Shown: in pieces, positions 22,010 to 31,263 of the stretch | Position numbering within the stretch: position 1 is the first letter of the stretch | Layout: each line of letters starts with the position of its first letter | Source of the DNA: Prevotellaceae bacterium KH2P17 | Lineage (GTDB): Bacteria; Bacteroidota; Bacteroidia; Bacteroidales; Bacteroidaceae | Assembly: GCA_900199655.1 (NCBI GenBank) | Contig: FZRE01000025.1 | Coordinates: 1 to 33,033 of the forward strand | Reading direction: 5' to 3' | DNA length: 33,033 nucleotides | Made by a program: the position numbers and the translations under genes | The notes under the pieces: generated by a model | The model's database searches: none | Seen by the model: only the letters and a program-made list of their open reading frames with translations | What the model was told of the DNA's origin: nothing

Positions 22010-24493
22010 ATGAAGAAATACATTCTCCTGCTTGTCTGTGCACTGTCCCTGGCACTGCCTTCAGAAGCCGTGCTCAAGGAGAAGGACATCACCCACACGC
22101 TCTCCATCCTGCGAATAGAGCTTACGAACTATCATGAGGAGCTGCAAAGGCAGAACGGCTTCATGAAGGAGCAGCAGGAGCGCATCCAGAAGCAGATGTT
22201 CTCCATCATCAACCGCAGCAACCAGAACTCGCTGATGCTCTACTCCCAGCGCAACGGATACATCTTCGACCTCACCTATGCCTGCCATGAGGCCACGGAG
22301 CAGTACAACGAGTTCAAGACCAACGTAATGCCTTTCACCGCCTTCATCTCGCGTACGCAGGTGGAGATAGCGCGCTACGACAGCCTGGTAAACGTGCTCA
22401 ACTCCATGCCCACGCAGCCTCTTTCGGCTCGCTCGAAGATTGACCGCAACGTATGCCTTACGCTGGCGGTTAACATCCTGCGCAATCTACGGGAGAACAG
22501 TCAGCAGTTCTCGGACTACATGCGCTACTACAAACTCACCGAGAACCAGCTGCGCAACCTCAACGACTATGCCAACAAGCGCTACGGCGACATCCAGGCA
22601 AGCATCTTCCGCAACGGAGCCGACAGCTATTTCACCATCCTGCGCAACCTGAAATACAACATCCGCGAGGCCACGCTCACCGCGGCAGAGAAGTACAAGC
22701 CCATCCACAAGGTCAGCTCGCAGTGGGACAGCCGGCTCATCGTGGGCCTGCTGGGGCTCATTCTGTTCTGGGGCTTCGTCTCCATGCTCGTCAATCTCTT
22801 GGTCTTCCGCCTCCTTCTGCCGCACCTCGTAGGGCGCGAGCGGTTGCACCTCTTCTATACCCGCTACCTGCAACGCGACAACAGCCTCACGCTGGAGGAG
22901 TCGTTCGCGGGCAAGAAAGTCTACATCATCATGGCCGCCACAGTCATAACCTTTGCCATTATACTGGCAGCCATACGGGCGGCATGGCAGCAGAACTTCA
23001 TCATCATGGCCTCTGAGCTGCTGGTGGAGTACGCATGGCTGCTGGGCGTAATCCTCATCTCGCTGCTCATCAGGCTCGACGCCAGCCAGATAAAAAGCGG
23101 ATTCCGCATCTACTTCCCGCTCGTTGTCATCGACTTCATCGTCATCACGTTCCGCATCATCCTCATTCCCAACGACCTGGTGAACCTCATCTTCCCGCCC
23201 GTTCTGCTCATTTGCGGACTCTGGCAGTGGAGCGTCATCAGGCGATACAACGACAACATACCGCGCACCGACGTGCTGTACACCTACATCTCGCTGCTGG
23301 TTTTCGTGGCTTCGGTCATCTGTTCGTGGATAGGCTACACGCTGCTGAGCGTGGAAGTGCTCATCTGGTGGATTATGCAGCTTACGTGCATCCTCACCAT
23401 CACCTGCATTCACGACCTGCTGCGCAATTATGCCGAGAGGCTCGACTATGCCTCGAAACCCGTCACCGAGGTGTGGTTCTACAACCTCATCTACCAGGTG
23501 GTGCTGCCGTCGCTGGCCGTTCTCTCCATCGTCCTGTCCATTTACTGGGCTGCCGACGTGTTTAACCTCAGCGATACCACGTGGAAGATATTCACGCAGT
23601 ACATCATCAACAGTGCCAACTTCAAGCTGAGCATCTTCGGCGTGTGCCAGGTTATCATCCTCTATATCCTCTTCTCCTATATCAACCAAACGCTCAAGGC
23701 GCTGCTCAAAATTCATTTCGAGAAGACCGACCGTGCCACCGCCGCCAGCAAGAACGTGATGACGAAGAACGTACTGCAGGTAATCGTGTGGGGCATCTGG
23801 TTCATCGTGTCGCTCGCCATCTTCCATATCAACAACACGTGGCTTGGTTACATCTCCGTAGGTTTGTCTACCGGCATCGGCTTTGCCATGAAGGATATTC
23901 TGGAGAACATCTATTACGGCATCTCGCTGATGATGGGACGCATTAAGGTTGGCGACTGGATAGAGGTTGACGACAAGCGAGGCAAGGTGAGCTCCATCAG
24001 CTACACGTCTACGCAAATAGACACCATCGACGGTTCCATCATGGCTTTCCAGAACTCGCAGCTCTTCACCAAAAACTACCGCAACCTGACCAAGAACCAC
24101 GGTTACGAACTGGCCATACTGACGGTAGGCGTGGCCTATGGCAGCGATGCGGCCCAAGTGAGGCAGATTATCAGTGATGCCGTGAACCGACTGGGATGCC
24201 GCGACCGCAACAAGGAGGTAAAGGTGGTGCTCTCCGAATTTGGTGCCGACAGCATCAACTTCAAGGTCATCGTGTGGGTTCCTGTCCTCACGCAGTTCTA
24301 TGCCAAGGGAGAAATACTGGAATCTATCTACAACGCGCTGAACGAAAACCACATAGAGATACCGTTCCCGCAGCGCGACCTGCACATCATTGCCGACGGC
24401 AAGCCCTCACCTGTAGCCCCGGAGTTGGCTACCCCTGCGGCTGCGGAAAAGCCGGAACAGGCTGAAAGCGAACAAAAACAAGATAAAGAATAA
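22010..24493 (+). CDS. Large MscS-family mechanosensitive channel
   Basis: Predicted inner-membrane small-conductance mechanosensitive channel of 827 residues, far longer than E. coli MscS (286) and more like the MscK-type group. Residues 1-20 are a signal peptide. A helical, probably periplasmic coiled-coil region fills about 24-235. Eight or more membrane spans follow (about 240-620). The last span and beta domain contain GLSTGIGFAMKDILENIYYG and GRIKVGDWIEVDDKRGKV (from about residue 643), the core MscS signature. An alpha/beta domain and a proline/glutamate-rich tail follow. It starts an operon with kdsA, 9 bp downstream. Such channels release solutes on hypo-osmotic shock; gating in this protein is inferred. 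Confidence 0.88.
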   Translation: MKKYILLLVCALSLALPSEAVLKEKDITHTLSILRIELTNYHEELQRQNGFMKEQQERIQKQMFSIINRSNQNSLMLYSQRNGYIFDLTYACHEATEQYNEFKTNVMPFTAFISRTQVEIARYDSLVNVLNSMPTQPLSARSKIDRNVCLTLAVNILRNLRENSQQFSDYMRYYKLTENQLRNLNDYANKRYGDIQASIFRNGADSYFTILRNLKYNIREATLTAAEKYKPIHKVSSQWDSRLIVGLLGLILFWGFVSMLVNLLVFRLLLPHLVGRERLHLFYTRYLQRDNSLTLEESFAGKKVYIIMAATVITFAIILAAIRAAWQQNFIIMASELLVEYAWLLGVILISLLIRLDASQIKSGFRIYFPLVVIDFIVITFRIILIPNDLVNLIFPPVLLICGLWQWSVIRRYNDNIPRTDVLYTYISLLVFVASVICSWIGYTLLSVEVLIWWIMQLTCILTITCIHDLLRNYAERLDYASKPVTEVWFYNLIYQVVLPSLAVLSIVLSIYWAADVFNLSDTTWKIFTQYIINSANFKLSIFGVCQVIILYILFSYINQTLKALLKIHFEKTDRATAASKNVMTKNVLQVIVWGIWFIVSLAIFHINNTWLGYISVGLSTGIGFAMKDILENIYYGISLMMGRIKVGDWIEVDDKRGKVSSISYTSTQIDTIDGSIMAFQNSQLFTKNYRNLTKNHGYELAILTVGVAYGSDAAQVRQIISDAVNRLGCRDRNKEVKVVLSEFGADSINFKVIVWVPVLTQFYAKGEILESIYNALNENHIEIPFPQRDLHIIADGKPSPVAPELATPAAAEKPEQAESEQKQDKE

Positions 24494-24502
24494 CAGCATC
24501 GT

Positions 24503-25261
24503 ATGAATTCGGAACTCAAAATCATAGCCGGCCCCTGCGTCATCGAGTCGCCGGAGCTGCTCGACACCGTAGCTGCCAGGCTGGTGGAAATCAACCGCAA
24601 CTTAGGTACCGACATCATCTTCAAGTCTTCCTTCGACAAGGCAAACCGCACGTCGCTGCATGCTTTTCGCGGCCCAGGCATAGAGAAAGGCCTGCAAATG
24701 CTGGCCGATATCAAGTCGAAGTACGGACTCCGCCTGCTTACCGACATCCACGAGAGCTGGCAGGCCGAGCTGGCAGGACAGGTAATGGACGTTATCCAGA
24801 TACCTGCTTTTCTCTGCCGGCAGACCGACTTGCTCGTGGCCGCTGCCAAAACCGGCAAGGTAGTAAACATCAAGAAGGCACAGTTTCTGAGCGGACAGGA
24901 TATGAAGTATCCCGTACAGAAGGCACAGGAATCGGGTGCCAAGGACGTTTGGCTGACCGAACGGGGCAACTCTTTCGGGTACAACAACCTCGTGGTAGAC
25001 TTCCGGAACATTGCCGACATGAGGGAAATTGTACCCACCGTCATCATGGACTGTACCCACAGCGTGCAGCGTCCGGGTGCAGGAAACGGCTCAACGGGCG
25101 GCGACCGCCGTTTCGTTCCGTCCATGGCTCTGGCTGCCAAGGCTTTCGGAGCAACGGGATACTTCTTTGAAGTGCATCCCGATCCGGACAAGGGACTGTC
25201 CGACGGACCCAACATGCTGGAGCTCGAGAAACTTGAGAACCTGATTAAACAACTGCTATGA
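24503..25261 (+). CDS. kdsA: 3-deoxy-8-phosphooctulonate synthase (KDO-8-P synthase), metal-dependent
   Basis: Cytoplasmic enzyme joining phosphoenolpyruvate and arabinose 5-phosphate into KDO 8-phosphate for LPS inner core. It has 252 residues, a compact form. IIAGPCVIES opens the barrel with Cys12. His186 (DCTHSVQRPG), Glu223 (FFEVHPDPDKG) and Asp234 complete the metal site and align one position off the four ligands of the Aquifex enzyme, so this is the metal-dependent class; the E. coli enzyme has asparagine in place of the cysteine. The substrate motif KSSFDKANRTS is present. It lies 9 bp after the channel gene, and its stop overlaps the kdsD start by four bases. Confidence 0.95.
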   Translation: MNSELKIIAGPCVIESPELLDTVAARLVEINRNLGTDIIFKSSFDKANRTSLHAFRGPGIEKGLQMLADIKSKYGLRLLTDIHESWQAELAGQVMDVIQIPAFLCRQTDLLVAAAKTGKVVNIKKAQFLSGQDMKYPVQKAQESGAKDVWLTERGNSFGYNNLVVDFRNIADMREIVPTVIMDCTHSVQRPGAGNGSTGGDRRFVPSMALAAKAFGATGYFFEVHPDPDKGLSDGPNMLELEKLENLIKQLL

Positions 25262-26232
25262 ACGAAATAGAAACCAACAGGCTCGCTCACGCTAACGCCT
25301 ATGCAGAGGCAGCCTTACGTGAAGAAGCACAGGCGATAACCGACCTCATCCCACAGTTAGACGACAACTTCAGGCGCGCCGTGGCCATGATGTACGGGTG
25401 TAGGGGCAAGATTATTGTCACCGGTGTGGGCAAGAGCGGCAACATCGGCGCAAAAATAGCCGCCACGCTGGCCTCTACCGGCACGCCTGCTTTTTTCATT
25501 AATCCGCTCGATGTCTATCATGGAGACCTTGGAGTGATGACGCCCGACGATGTAGTTCTGGCTCTCAGCAACTCCGGACAGACCGATGAGCTGCTGCGTT
25601 TCATCCCCATGGTGCTCCACATGAACGTGCCCATCATCGCCATGACGGGTAATCCCGAATCGCTGCTGGCCAAGTACAGCAACGTACATATTAAGGTATG
25701 GGTCAGGAAAGAGGCATGTCCGCTCAACCTTGCCCCCACCAGCAGCACCACTGCCGCATTGGCTATGGGCGATGCCTTGGCCATTGCGCTGATGGAGGTA
25801 CGCGACTTCAAGCCGCAGGATTTTGCCCAGTTCCACCCCGGAGGCGAGTTGGGCAAGCGCTTGCTGACTACAGCTGCCGATGTAATGCGCTCCGACGACC
25901 TGCCCATTATACCACAGGATATGCACCTGGGCGAGGCCATCATCCACGTGAGCAAGGGCAAATTAGGCTTGGGCGTATCGTTGGAAGACGACAAGGTAGT
26001 AGGCCTCATCACCGACGGAGACATCCGCCGTGCCATGGAACGCTGGCAGGCACAGTTCTTCGACCACACGGTGAGCGACATCATGACACGCACGCCGAAG
26101 ACCGTTCAACCCAATACCAAGATTACGGAGATACAACGCATCATGCACAAGTACAAGATTCACACCGTTCTCGTAGTCGATGACGAGCGCCGACTGTTAG
26201 GTGTGGTAGACCACTACAGCTGCATGATATGA
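25258..26232 (+). CDS. kdsD: Arabinose-5-phosphate isomerase (SIS + two CBS domains)
   Basis: Cytoplasmic isomerase converting ribulose 5-phosphate to arabinose 5-phosphate, the substrate of KdsA. The 324 residues match the family. A SIS domain covers about 40-175 (VTGVGKSGNIGAKIAATLAS, LSNSGQTDELL), with the linker HPGGELGKRLL near 198. Two CBS domains follow (about 215-265 and 275-324). The ATGA overlap with kdsA and the shared pathway make the pair an obvious functional unit. The name kpsF is used for paralogues in capsule loci; here the kdsA partner favours kdsD. Confidence 0.93.
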   Translation: MNEIETNRLAHANAYAEAALREEAQAITDLIPQLDDNFRRAVAMMYGCRGKIIVTGVGKSGNIGAKIAATLASTGTPAFFINPLDVYHGDLGVMTPDDVVLALSNSGQTDELLRFIPMVLHMNVPIIAMTGNPESLLAKYSNVHIKVWVRKEACPLNLAPTSSTTAALAMGDALAIALMEVRDFKPQDFAQFHPGGELGKRLLTTAADVMRSDDLPIIPQDMHLGEAIIHVSKGKLGLGVSLEDDKVVGLITDGDIRRAMERWQAQFFDHTVSDIMTRTPKTVQPNTKITEIQRIMHKYKIHTVLVVDDERRLLGVVDHYSCMI

Positions 26233-26277
26233 CCCGCGGACGGCGGTCCGCAACTGACTCGACACACAACAAAAAGC

Positions 26278-27549
26278 ATGAAGAATTTGATTAGAGGAAT
26301 TTTTACTTATATTTTACTATTCTGCTGCACGTTGGGAAATGCGCAAACAGCAGACTCTTTACTGGCAAAACAGCTGCGTGCGGAGGGAGTAACCTTCTCG
26401 CACAACAATTCGGTGGCCTTGCTCATGAGCGGACAGGAGAAGTTCGACGACATGTTTAAGGCCATCCGTCAAGCTCGTAGCTCCGTACATCTCGAATATT
26501 TCAACTTCCGCAACGACTCCATTGCACGCCTGCTTTTCAACATTCTGGTTGACAAGGCAAGAGAGGGAGTCGAAGTCAGAGCTCTGTTCGACGCCTTCGG
26601 AAACTCCAGCAACAACCGTCCGCTCAAGAAACACCACCTGGATTCCATCCGTGCTCACGGCGTGGAGATTTTTAAATTCGACCCAATCACCTTTCCGTGG
26701 ATTAACCACGTGTTCAGTCGAGACCATCGCAAGATAGTTGTGATAGACGGACAAGTGGCCTATACCGGCGGCATGAACGTGGCTGATTACTACATCAAGG
26801 GTACCCGGCAGGTTGGTGCATGGAACGACATGCACTGCCGCATTGAGGGCGATGAGGTCAATACACTGCAGGCCATCTTCCTGCGAATGTGGAATAAGGT
26901 AAGCCATCAGGACGTACATGGTGCCAAATACTATCACGGGCTGGTCAATACCGATTACTTCCACGGGCTGAAGCCCGACACTACAGCTACGCGGAAACGG
27001 AAGATGATAGGCATCATTAACCGCGAGCCTCGCACTTCCAACAAGATTATACGCACTTTCTATCTGGATGCCATCAACGATGCACAGGACAGCATCAAGC
27101 TCATCAACCCCTACTTCACGCTCAACAGCAAGCTCAAAAAAGCGCTGAAGAACGCTGCCAAACGCGGAGTGAAGGTGGAAATCATGCTTTCTACCCGAAG
27201 TGATATCCCTCTGACGCCCGACTGCGGGTTCTACAACGCCCACAAACTCATGAAGGCCGGCTGCAACGTATGGATGTACACGGCAGGGTTCCACCACACG
27301 AAAATAATCATGGTTGACGGAAAGATATGCACCGTTGGCAGTGCCAACCTCAATGCTAGGAGCCTAAGCTGGGACTATGAGGCCAACGCCGTCATCTTAG
27401 ATCCGTGCACAACGAAGGAGCTGGACAATCTTTTTGAAAAGGATAAGAAAGACAGTTTCCTGCTCACAGAGCAGAAATGGGACGAATGGCGCACGCCTTG
27501 GCAGAAGTTCCGCGGATGGTTTGCCCACCTGCTTACACCCTTCTTGTAA
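26278..27549 (+). CDS. Phospholipase D-family protein, cardiolipin synthase-like
   Basis: 423 residues with two HKD motifs: RDHRKIVVIDG (H150, K152, D157) and HHTKIIMVDG (H340, K342, D347), each followed by the usual GG/GSxN signature. This arrangement matches bacterial cardiolipin synthases, which join two phosphatidylglycerols. Instead of the usual two N-terminal membrane helices it has one hydrophobic segment ending in LGNAQT, which looks like a cleavable signal peptide. The enzyme may therefore act in the periplasm or stay membrane-anchored. It lies 45 bp after kdsD and is probably the last gene of the envelope operon. A lipase or nuclease of the same superfamily cannot be excluded. Confidence 0.82.
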   Translation: MKNLIRGIFTYILLFCCTLGNAQTADSLLAKQLRAEGVTFSHNNSVALLMSGQEKFDDMFKAIRQARSSVHLEYFNFRNDSIARLLFNILVDKAREGVEVRALFDAFGNSSNNRPLKKHHLDSIRAHGVEIFKFDPITFPWINHVFSRDHRKIVVIDGQVAYTGGMNVADYYIKGTRQVGAWNDMHCRIEGDEVNTLQAIFLRMWNKVSHQDVHGAKYYHGLVNTDYFHGLKPDTTATRKRKMIGIINREPRTSNKIIRTFYLDAINDAQDSIKLINPYFTLNSKLKKALKNAAKRGVKVEIMLSTRSDIPLTPDCGFYNAHKLMKAGCNVWMYTAGFHHTKIIMVDGKICTVGSANLNARSLSWDYEANAVILDPCTTKELDNLFEKDKKDSFLLTEQKWDEWRTPWQKFRGWFAHLLTPFL

Positions 27550-27550
27550 T

Positions 27551-27581
27551 GGCGCTTCGCCCAAACAGGCGGACAAGCGTT
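27551..27581. terminator. Possible hairpin between convergent genes
   Basis: CGCTT (27553) pairs with AAGCG (27575) and an inner GCC pairs with GGC. No good T tract follows on either strand, so this is a weak call. It fills the 33-bp gap between the phospholipase-D gene and the LuxR-type gene. Confidence 0.35.
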
Positions 27582-27582
27582 A

Positions 27583-28176
27583 TCAAATCTTGTTGATATC
27601 TACGTATCCGTGCATTACGGCATAGATGGTAAGGGCGCTCACACTCTTCATTCCCAGCTTGTCCATGATGTTCTTACGGTGCGAGATAACTGTCGTGAGG
27701 CTGATGTTGAGCAGGCTGGCTATCTCCTTGTTGATAAGCCCCTGAGCTATCAGTGACAGCACTTCTATCTCTCTGTCGCTCAATATCTTTGCGCTAAGAG
27801 CCTGAGGCATCAGAGGAAGGTTTTTGCCATGAGCATGTGCGTGCTGCTCGAGCATGAGCAGAGAACGCACCAGCTGCTCCTCTGTTGTATTGATGCAGAG
27901 GCAGTGGAAGTTGCTCAACTGGCTGTTAGGGTCGTTTGATACGGTGAGAACGATGGTCTTTCGCCTGTTTTCCAGAAAGAACCGGCGGTTTTCCAAAACA
28001 ATGGTTGTTGACACGAAGTAGTGGAAAATACGCTCCGGCTCGTTGGCCATGAAGTCCTCAAACGAGCCGTACATCTCCACATCCATAATAGGAATTACGT
28101 TCTGGAGCAGTTGCTTCAGTCCTATCATGGCCAGAGTGTTGGAGTCTACTATCGCTATGCGTGGTCTTTCTGTCAT
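27583..28176 (-). CDS. LuxR-type transcription factor with degenerate receiver domain
   Basis: DNA-binding regulator of 197 residues. The N-terminal half folds like a response-regulator receiver (RIAIVDSNTLAMIGLK, with Asp11 of the acidic pocket). The expected phosphorylation aspartate near residue 54 is replaced: the stretch reads FHYFVSTTIV. The usual lysine after beta-5 is also not evident. It may thus act without phosphorylation. The C-terminus (about 130-197) is a LuxR helix-turn-helix, LSDREIEVLSLIAQGLINKE. It is 53 bp downstream of a second LuxR-type gene with a closely similar HTH, so the two probably form one transcript. Targets are unknown. Confidence 0.8.
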   Translation of the reverse strand: MTERPRIAIVDSNTLAMIGLKQLLQNVIPIMDVEMYGSFEDFMANEPERIFHYFVSTTIVLENRRFFLENRRKTIVLTVSNDPNSQLSNFHCLCINTTEEQLVRSLLMLEQHAHAHGKNLPLMPQALSAKILSDREIEVLSLIAQGLINKEIASLLNISLTTVISHRKNIMDKLGMKSVSALTIYAVMHGYVDINKI

Positions 28177-28229
28177 GTTCTTGTATAATACTTTATTCTG
28201 TGTAAATGGGGCTCGAGAGCCGGGCGGCG

Positions 28230-29186
28230 TCAGAGTTTCACTGTGGAAATGTCGACCAAGTTGTTTACGATGGCGTAGATTGTCAGCCCTGCAGGAGAAT
28301 GAATTTGCAGTTTGCGGGCGATGTTGCGGCGATGGGTTATCACTGTATTGATGGAAATGCAGAGATGGTCGGCTATTTCTTTGTTCGTCATGCCCTGCAC
28401 CAAGCTCACAATAACATCCTTCTCTCGGTCGCTCAGCACCTCCGTATTGGCCGGATTCTGGTTTATCATGTTAGATATCTTTACTGACACATCATTCTGC
28501 TTCGACTTCTTTTCCAGGCGTCGGATAGCGGGAATGAAGATTTCTTCCTCCACTTGGGCATGCTGGCTGAGCCATTCTTCACAGTTATATATGTCGTACA
28601 ACGTGGCACTGAGTTGATTGTTATGCAGCCCGTCGGACGGAAGATACTTGATGATGATGTTCTTCAGCTCCCGCAGTTTTACGTCCGTTTGCCCGTGATG
28701 CTTTGAGTAGGTCTCTATGTCGTAGTTGGCCGGAGTGTTGCCTTTGAGCAGCTCACCAACGTAAGGGAACACCGTCTTCTCCTCATACTGCATGTGCAGG
28801 CGAATGCTATGTGCGTACTCATCGTAGAGTTTCAGTATGAGGCGCGCCAGATTGTCGCTTTCGTCGAGCGCGCTGACCAGTTCCTTTCGGATGTACGGCA
28901 ACTCGAAACCCAGATAGTATTCGTGGCTGGCCTTGAGATACTGTAGCAGCGTGGGCACCGACAGCCGCTCGGCATCGTCGTACTCACGGTAACCGTTGAT
29001 GGTAAAATTTACTACAGCCAGAAAGGTGAACGTGTCCACGTTCTGTTCTTCGCACACCTCTCTCACCGTTTTGTCGCCAAAACCCAGATTGATACCAAAG
29101 GCTCCCAGGCTTTGCAGGATGTTGTAATTGTCCTTGATGATGGAGATGAGCTTATCATCAGCCTCGTACATTTTCTGATTTTTCAT
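28230..29186 (-). CDS. Hemerythrin-domain LuxR-type regulator
   Basis: 318-residue regulator joining a YtfE/RIC-like hemerythrin domain to a LuxR helix-turn-helix. An N-terminal segment (about 25-60, GFGDKTVREVCEEQN) resembles the ScdA_N region but lacks its paired cysteines. The di-iron ligands appear complete: His88, His131 and Glu135 (HMQYE), His163 or His164, and His209 and Glu213 (HAQVE). The HTH (about 250-318) starts LSDREKDVIVSLVQG. The likely role is sensing oxygen, nitric oxide or iron redox state and controlling transcription; this is inferred. The open frame could begin at a TTG at 29213, but that overlaps the promoter -7 box, so the ATG at 29186 is chosen. Confidence 0.82.
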   Translation of the reverse strand: MKNQKMYEADDKLISIIKDNYNILQSLGAFGINLGFGDKTVREVCEEQNVDTFTFLAVVNFTINGYREYDDAERLSVPTLLQYLKASHEYYLGFELPYIRKELVSALDESDNLARLILKLYDEYAHSIRLHMQYEEKTVFPYVGELLKGNTPANYDIETYSKHHGQTDVKLRELKNIIIKYLPSDGLHNNQLSATLYDIYNCEEWLSQHAQVEEEIFIPAIRRLEKKSKQNDVSVKISNMINQNPANTEVLSDREKDVIVSLVQGMTNKEIADHLCISINTVITHRRNIARKLQIHSPAGLTIYAIVNNLVDISTVKL

Positions 29187-29210
29187 GCAGCATCTATCTA
29201 ATCTCACCTG

Positions 29211-29241
29211 CAAAGTAACGACTTTTTTTGCAAATACGCAA
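29211..29241 (-). promoter_or_regulatory. Promoter of the two-regulator operon
   Basis: On the minus strand TTG (29239-29241), a 20-bp spacer and TTACTTTG (29211-29218) form a good promoter. It would start transcription near 29204, about 18 nt before the chosen ATG. It rules out the upstream TTG start. Confidence 0.65.
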
Positions 29242-29321
29242 TAAATACATGCAGGTATTTATCGCCGCAGGCATTTAAATACCAACTAATTGTGATACGG
29301 CAGTTTACCAACTTTTGAGTA

Positions 29322-29352
29322 TTGCGCCACACAATTGATGGCCGTACCTTTG
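29322..29352 (+). promoter_or_regulatory. Orphan plus-strand promoter between regulator operon and rny
   Basis: TTG (29322-29324), a 20-bp spacer and TACCTTTG (29345-29352) match the consensus. No plus-strand protein gene follows; a terminator-like hairpin lies at 29588-29640. Confidence 0.5.
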
Positions 29353-29358
29353 CCCATG

Positions 29359-29640
29359 TAGAAGAAGTACAGTGACGGCAGTCTGTTACACTTCGCCAAG
29401 GGGCGGTCTCCAATTCAATATAACTTACCAACGACCTGCCGCGGAACGGACCCAGAACCAGTAAAACTGCACTTTTTCCGTTTAATAATCAGCACGTTCG
29501 CCGGTGCAACAGACGGCAGAGAGGTTGATGGAAAACCGCAAAGAGCAATTCTCTGCACATGGTTCAGAGAACCCCGAGAAGCAAAAACAACTTACCCGGT
29601 CTCCCATCAAAACTGACGGAAAACCGGGTAAGTTGCTTTT
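29359..29640 (+). ncRNA. Possible noncoding transcript in a 470-bp gene-free gap
   Basis: The stretch 29187-29656 has no believable protein gene. A consensus-like plus-strand promoter ends at 29352, and a perfect 13-bp hairpin followed by CTTTT ends at 29640, so a plus-strand RNA of about 280 nt is possible. Read-through would be antisense to rny. The only open frame inside (from 29504) continues antisense into rny and looks accidental. Confidence 0.3.
29583..29640 (-). terminator. Bidirectional terminator after rny
   Basis: CAACTTACCCGGT (29588-29600) and ACCGGGTAAGTTG (29623-29635) form a perfect 13-bp stem. On the minus strand TTTTT follows (29583-29587), 17 bp after the rny stop codon region. 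On the plus strand CTTTT follows, so it can end transcripts from both sides. Confidence 0.88.
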
Positions 29641-29656
29641 GGCTCAATGCCATATC

Positions 29657-31192
29657 TTACTTGGCATAGGCTACGCTACGGGTCTCACGTATAACCGTAA
29701 TCTTTACCTGGCCGGGATAAGTCATCTCGTTCTGTATCTTCGTGGCGATGTCAGCACTCAGGCGCTCGCTCTCGTCATCAGTCATCTTGTCGGCACCAAC
29801 GATAACGCGAAGCTCACGACCTGCCTGGATAGCATACGTCTTGGTAACACCGGGATAACTCATGGCTATAGCTTCCAAGTCGTTAAGCCGCTTGATGTAA
29901 GCCTCTACGATTTCACGGCGGGCACCGGGACGGGCACCCGAGATGGCATCACATACCTGCACGATGGGAGCCAAGAGTGTTTGCATCTCCACCTCATCGT
30001 GGTGCGCAGCAATTGCATTGACGATATCCGGCTTCTCCTTGTATTTTTCGGCAATCTTGCCACCATACAATGCGTGCGGCAGTTCGCTCTCCTCATCGGG
30101 CACCTTGCCTATATCATGAAGCAATCCGGCACGTTTGGCCTTCTTGGGATTCAGCCCCAGCTCCGATGCCATCACCGCACAGAGGTTCGCCGTTTCGCGT
30201 GCATGCTGCAGCAAGTTCTGACCATAGCTTGAGCGGTACTTCATCTTGCCGATGATACGGACGAGTTCAGGGTGCAAGCCGTGGATACCCAAGTCGATGG
30301 CTGTACGCTTGCCGGTTTCTATCAGTTCATTTTCCAACTGCTTCTTCACCTTGGCCACCACCTCTTCTATACGTGCGGGATGGATACGGCCGTCAGCTAC
30401 AAGCTGGTGGAGGGCCAGGCGGCACACCTCTCGGCGGATGGGGTCGAAGGCGCTGATGACAATAGCTTCGGGCGTATCGTCGACAACTATCTCAACTCCC
30501 GTTGCAGCTTCCAGGGCCCGGATATTACGACCTTCGCGGCCGATAATGCGGCCTTTCACCTCGTCATTGTCTATATGGAAAACGCTCACGCTGTTTTCGA
30601 TAGCCGTCTCGGTAGCCACACGCTGTATGGTCTGTATGACTATTTTCTTTGCCTGCTGGTTGGCGTTCAGCTTGGCCTCATCGATTATCTCGTTAACATA
30701 GCTGGCAGCGTCGAGCTTGGCCTGGTCTTTCAGACTCTCGACCAGACGCTCCTTGGCCTCGTCGGCACTGAGTCCGGAGAGTTCTTCCAGCTTTGCCTGC
30801 TCCTGCTTCTGCATTTTCTCCAGCTCCTGCTGCTTCACCGAGAGCAGTTTCTTTTCGTTCTCCACACGTTGCTGGTTCTGTTCCACTTCCTGCTTGCGGC
30901 GTCCGAGTTCTTCCTGGCGCTGGTTGAGCGAAATCTCTCGCTGTTTCAGTCGGTTTTCGCTTTGCTGTATCTTCTGATTGCGCAGCTGTACCTCCTTCTC
31001 CAGTTCCGATTTCTTGTTGAGGAACTTCTCCTTGACTTCAAGGAGTTTTTTCTCTTTTACGACTTCTGCCTCTTTGTTGGCAGCACTTATCATCTCATTA
31101 TATTTTCCCTTGATAACGTAACGGAAAATAAAGAAGCCTGCGATACCGCCCAGAACGAGCGCCACCACAATTGCGATTATTGTACCTGTCAT
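29657..31192 (-). CDS. rny: Ribonuclease Y
   Basis: Membrane-anchored endoribonuclease that initiates mRNA decay; 511 residues, as usual. An N-terminal membrane helix (about 4-26) is followed by a long charged coiled coil (about 30-190). A KH RNA-binding domain ([19 protein letters not shown], near 212-230) comes next. The HD catalytic domain has [12 protein letters not shown] and, further on, [10 protein letters not shown]. The C-terminus ends in [12 protein letters not shown], typical of the family. It is the last of three genes with zapA and a coiled-coil gene upstream, 71 bp after zapA, and has a strong terminator. Confidence 0.96.
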   Translation of the reverse strand: MTGTIIAIVVALVLGGIAGFFIFRYVIKGKYNEMISAANKEAEVVKEKKLLEVKEKFLNKKSELEKEVQLRNQKIQQSENRLKQREISLNQRQEELGRRKQEVEQNQQRVENEKKLLSVKQQELEKMQKQEQAKLEELSGLSADEAKERLVESLKDQAKLDAASYVNEIIDEAKLNANQQAKKIVIQTIQRVATETAIENSVSVFHIDNDEVKGRIIGREGRNIRALEAATGVEIVVDDTPEAIVISAFDPIRREVCRLALHQLVADGRIHPARIEEVVAKVKKQLENELIETGKRTAIDLGIHGLHPELVRIIGKMKYRSSYGQNLLQHARETANLCAVMASELGLNPKKAKRAGLLHDIGKVPDEESELPHALYGGKIAEKYKEKPDIVNAIAAHHDEVEMQTLLAPIVQVCDAISGARPGARREIVEAYIKRLNDLEAIAMSYPGVTKTYAIQAGRELRVIVGADKMTDDESERLSADIATKIQNEMTYPGQVKITVIRETRSVAYAK

Positions 31193-31263
31193 TTATTATT
31201 AAACATTAAAATTCACTTCGTCTTCCTAAGGCTAAAGAGTGAAGTTAAAGTGCAACCTGCCGG

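Noticed and set aside
22487..24385. 632-codon open frame antisense to the MscS-family gene
   Set aside because: It mirrors the codon pattern of a clear channel gene. The product is an extreme His/Asp/Glu/Val-rich protein with no domain, and it has no promoter or independent start context.
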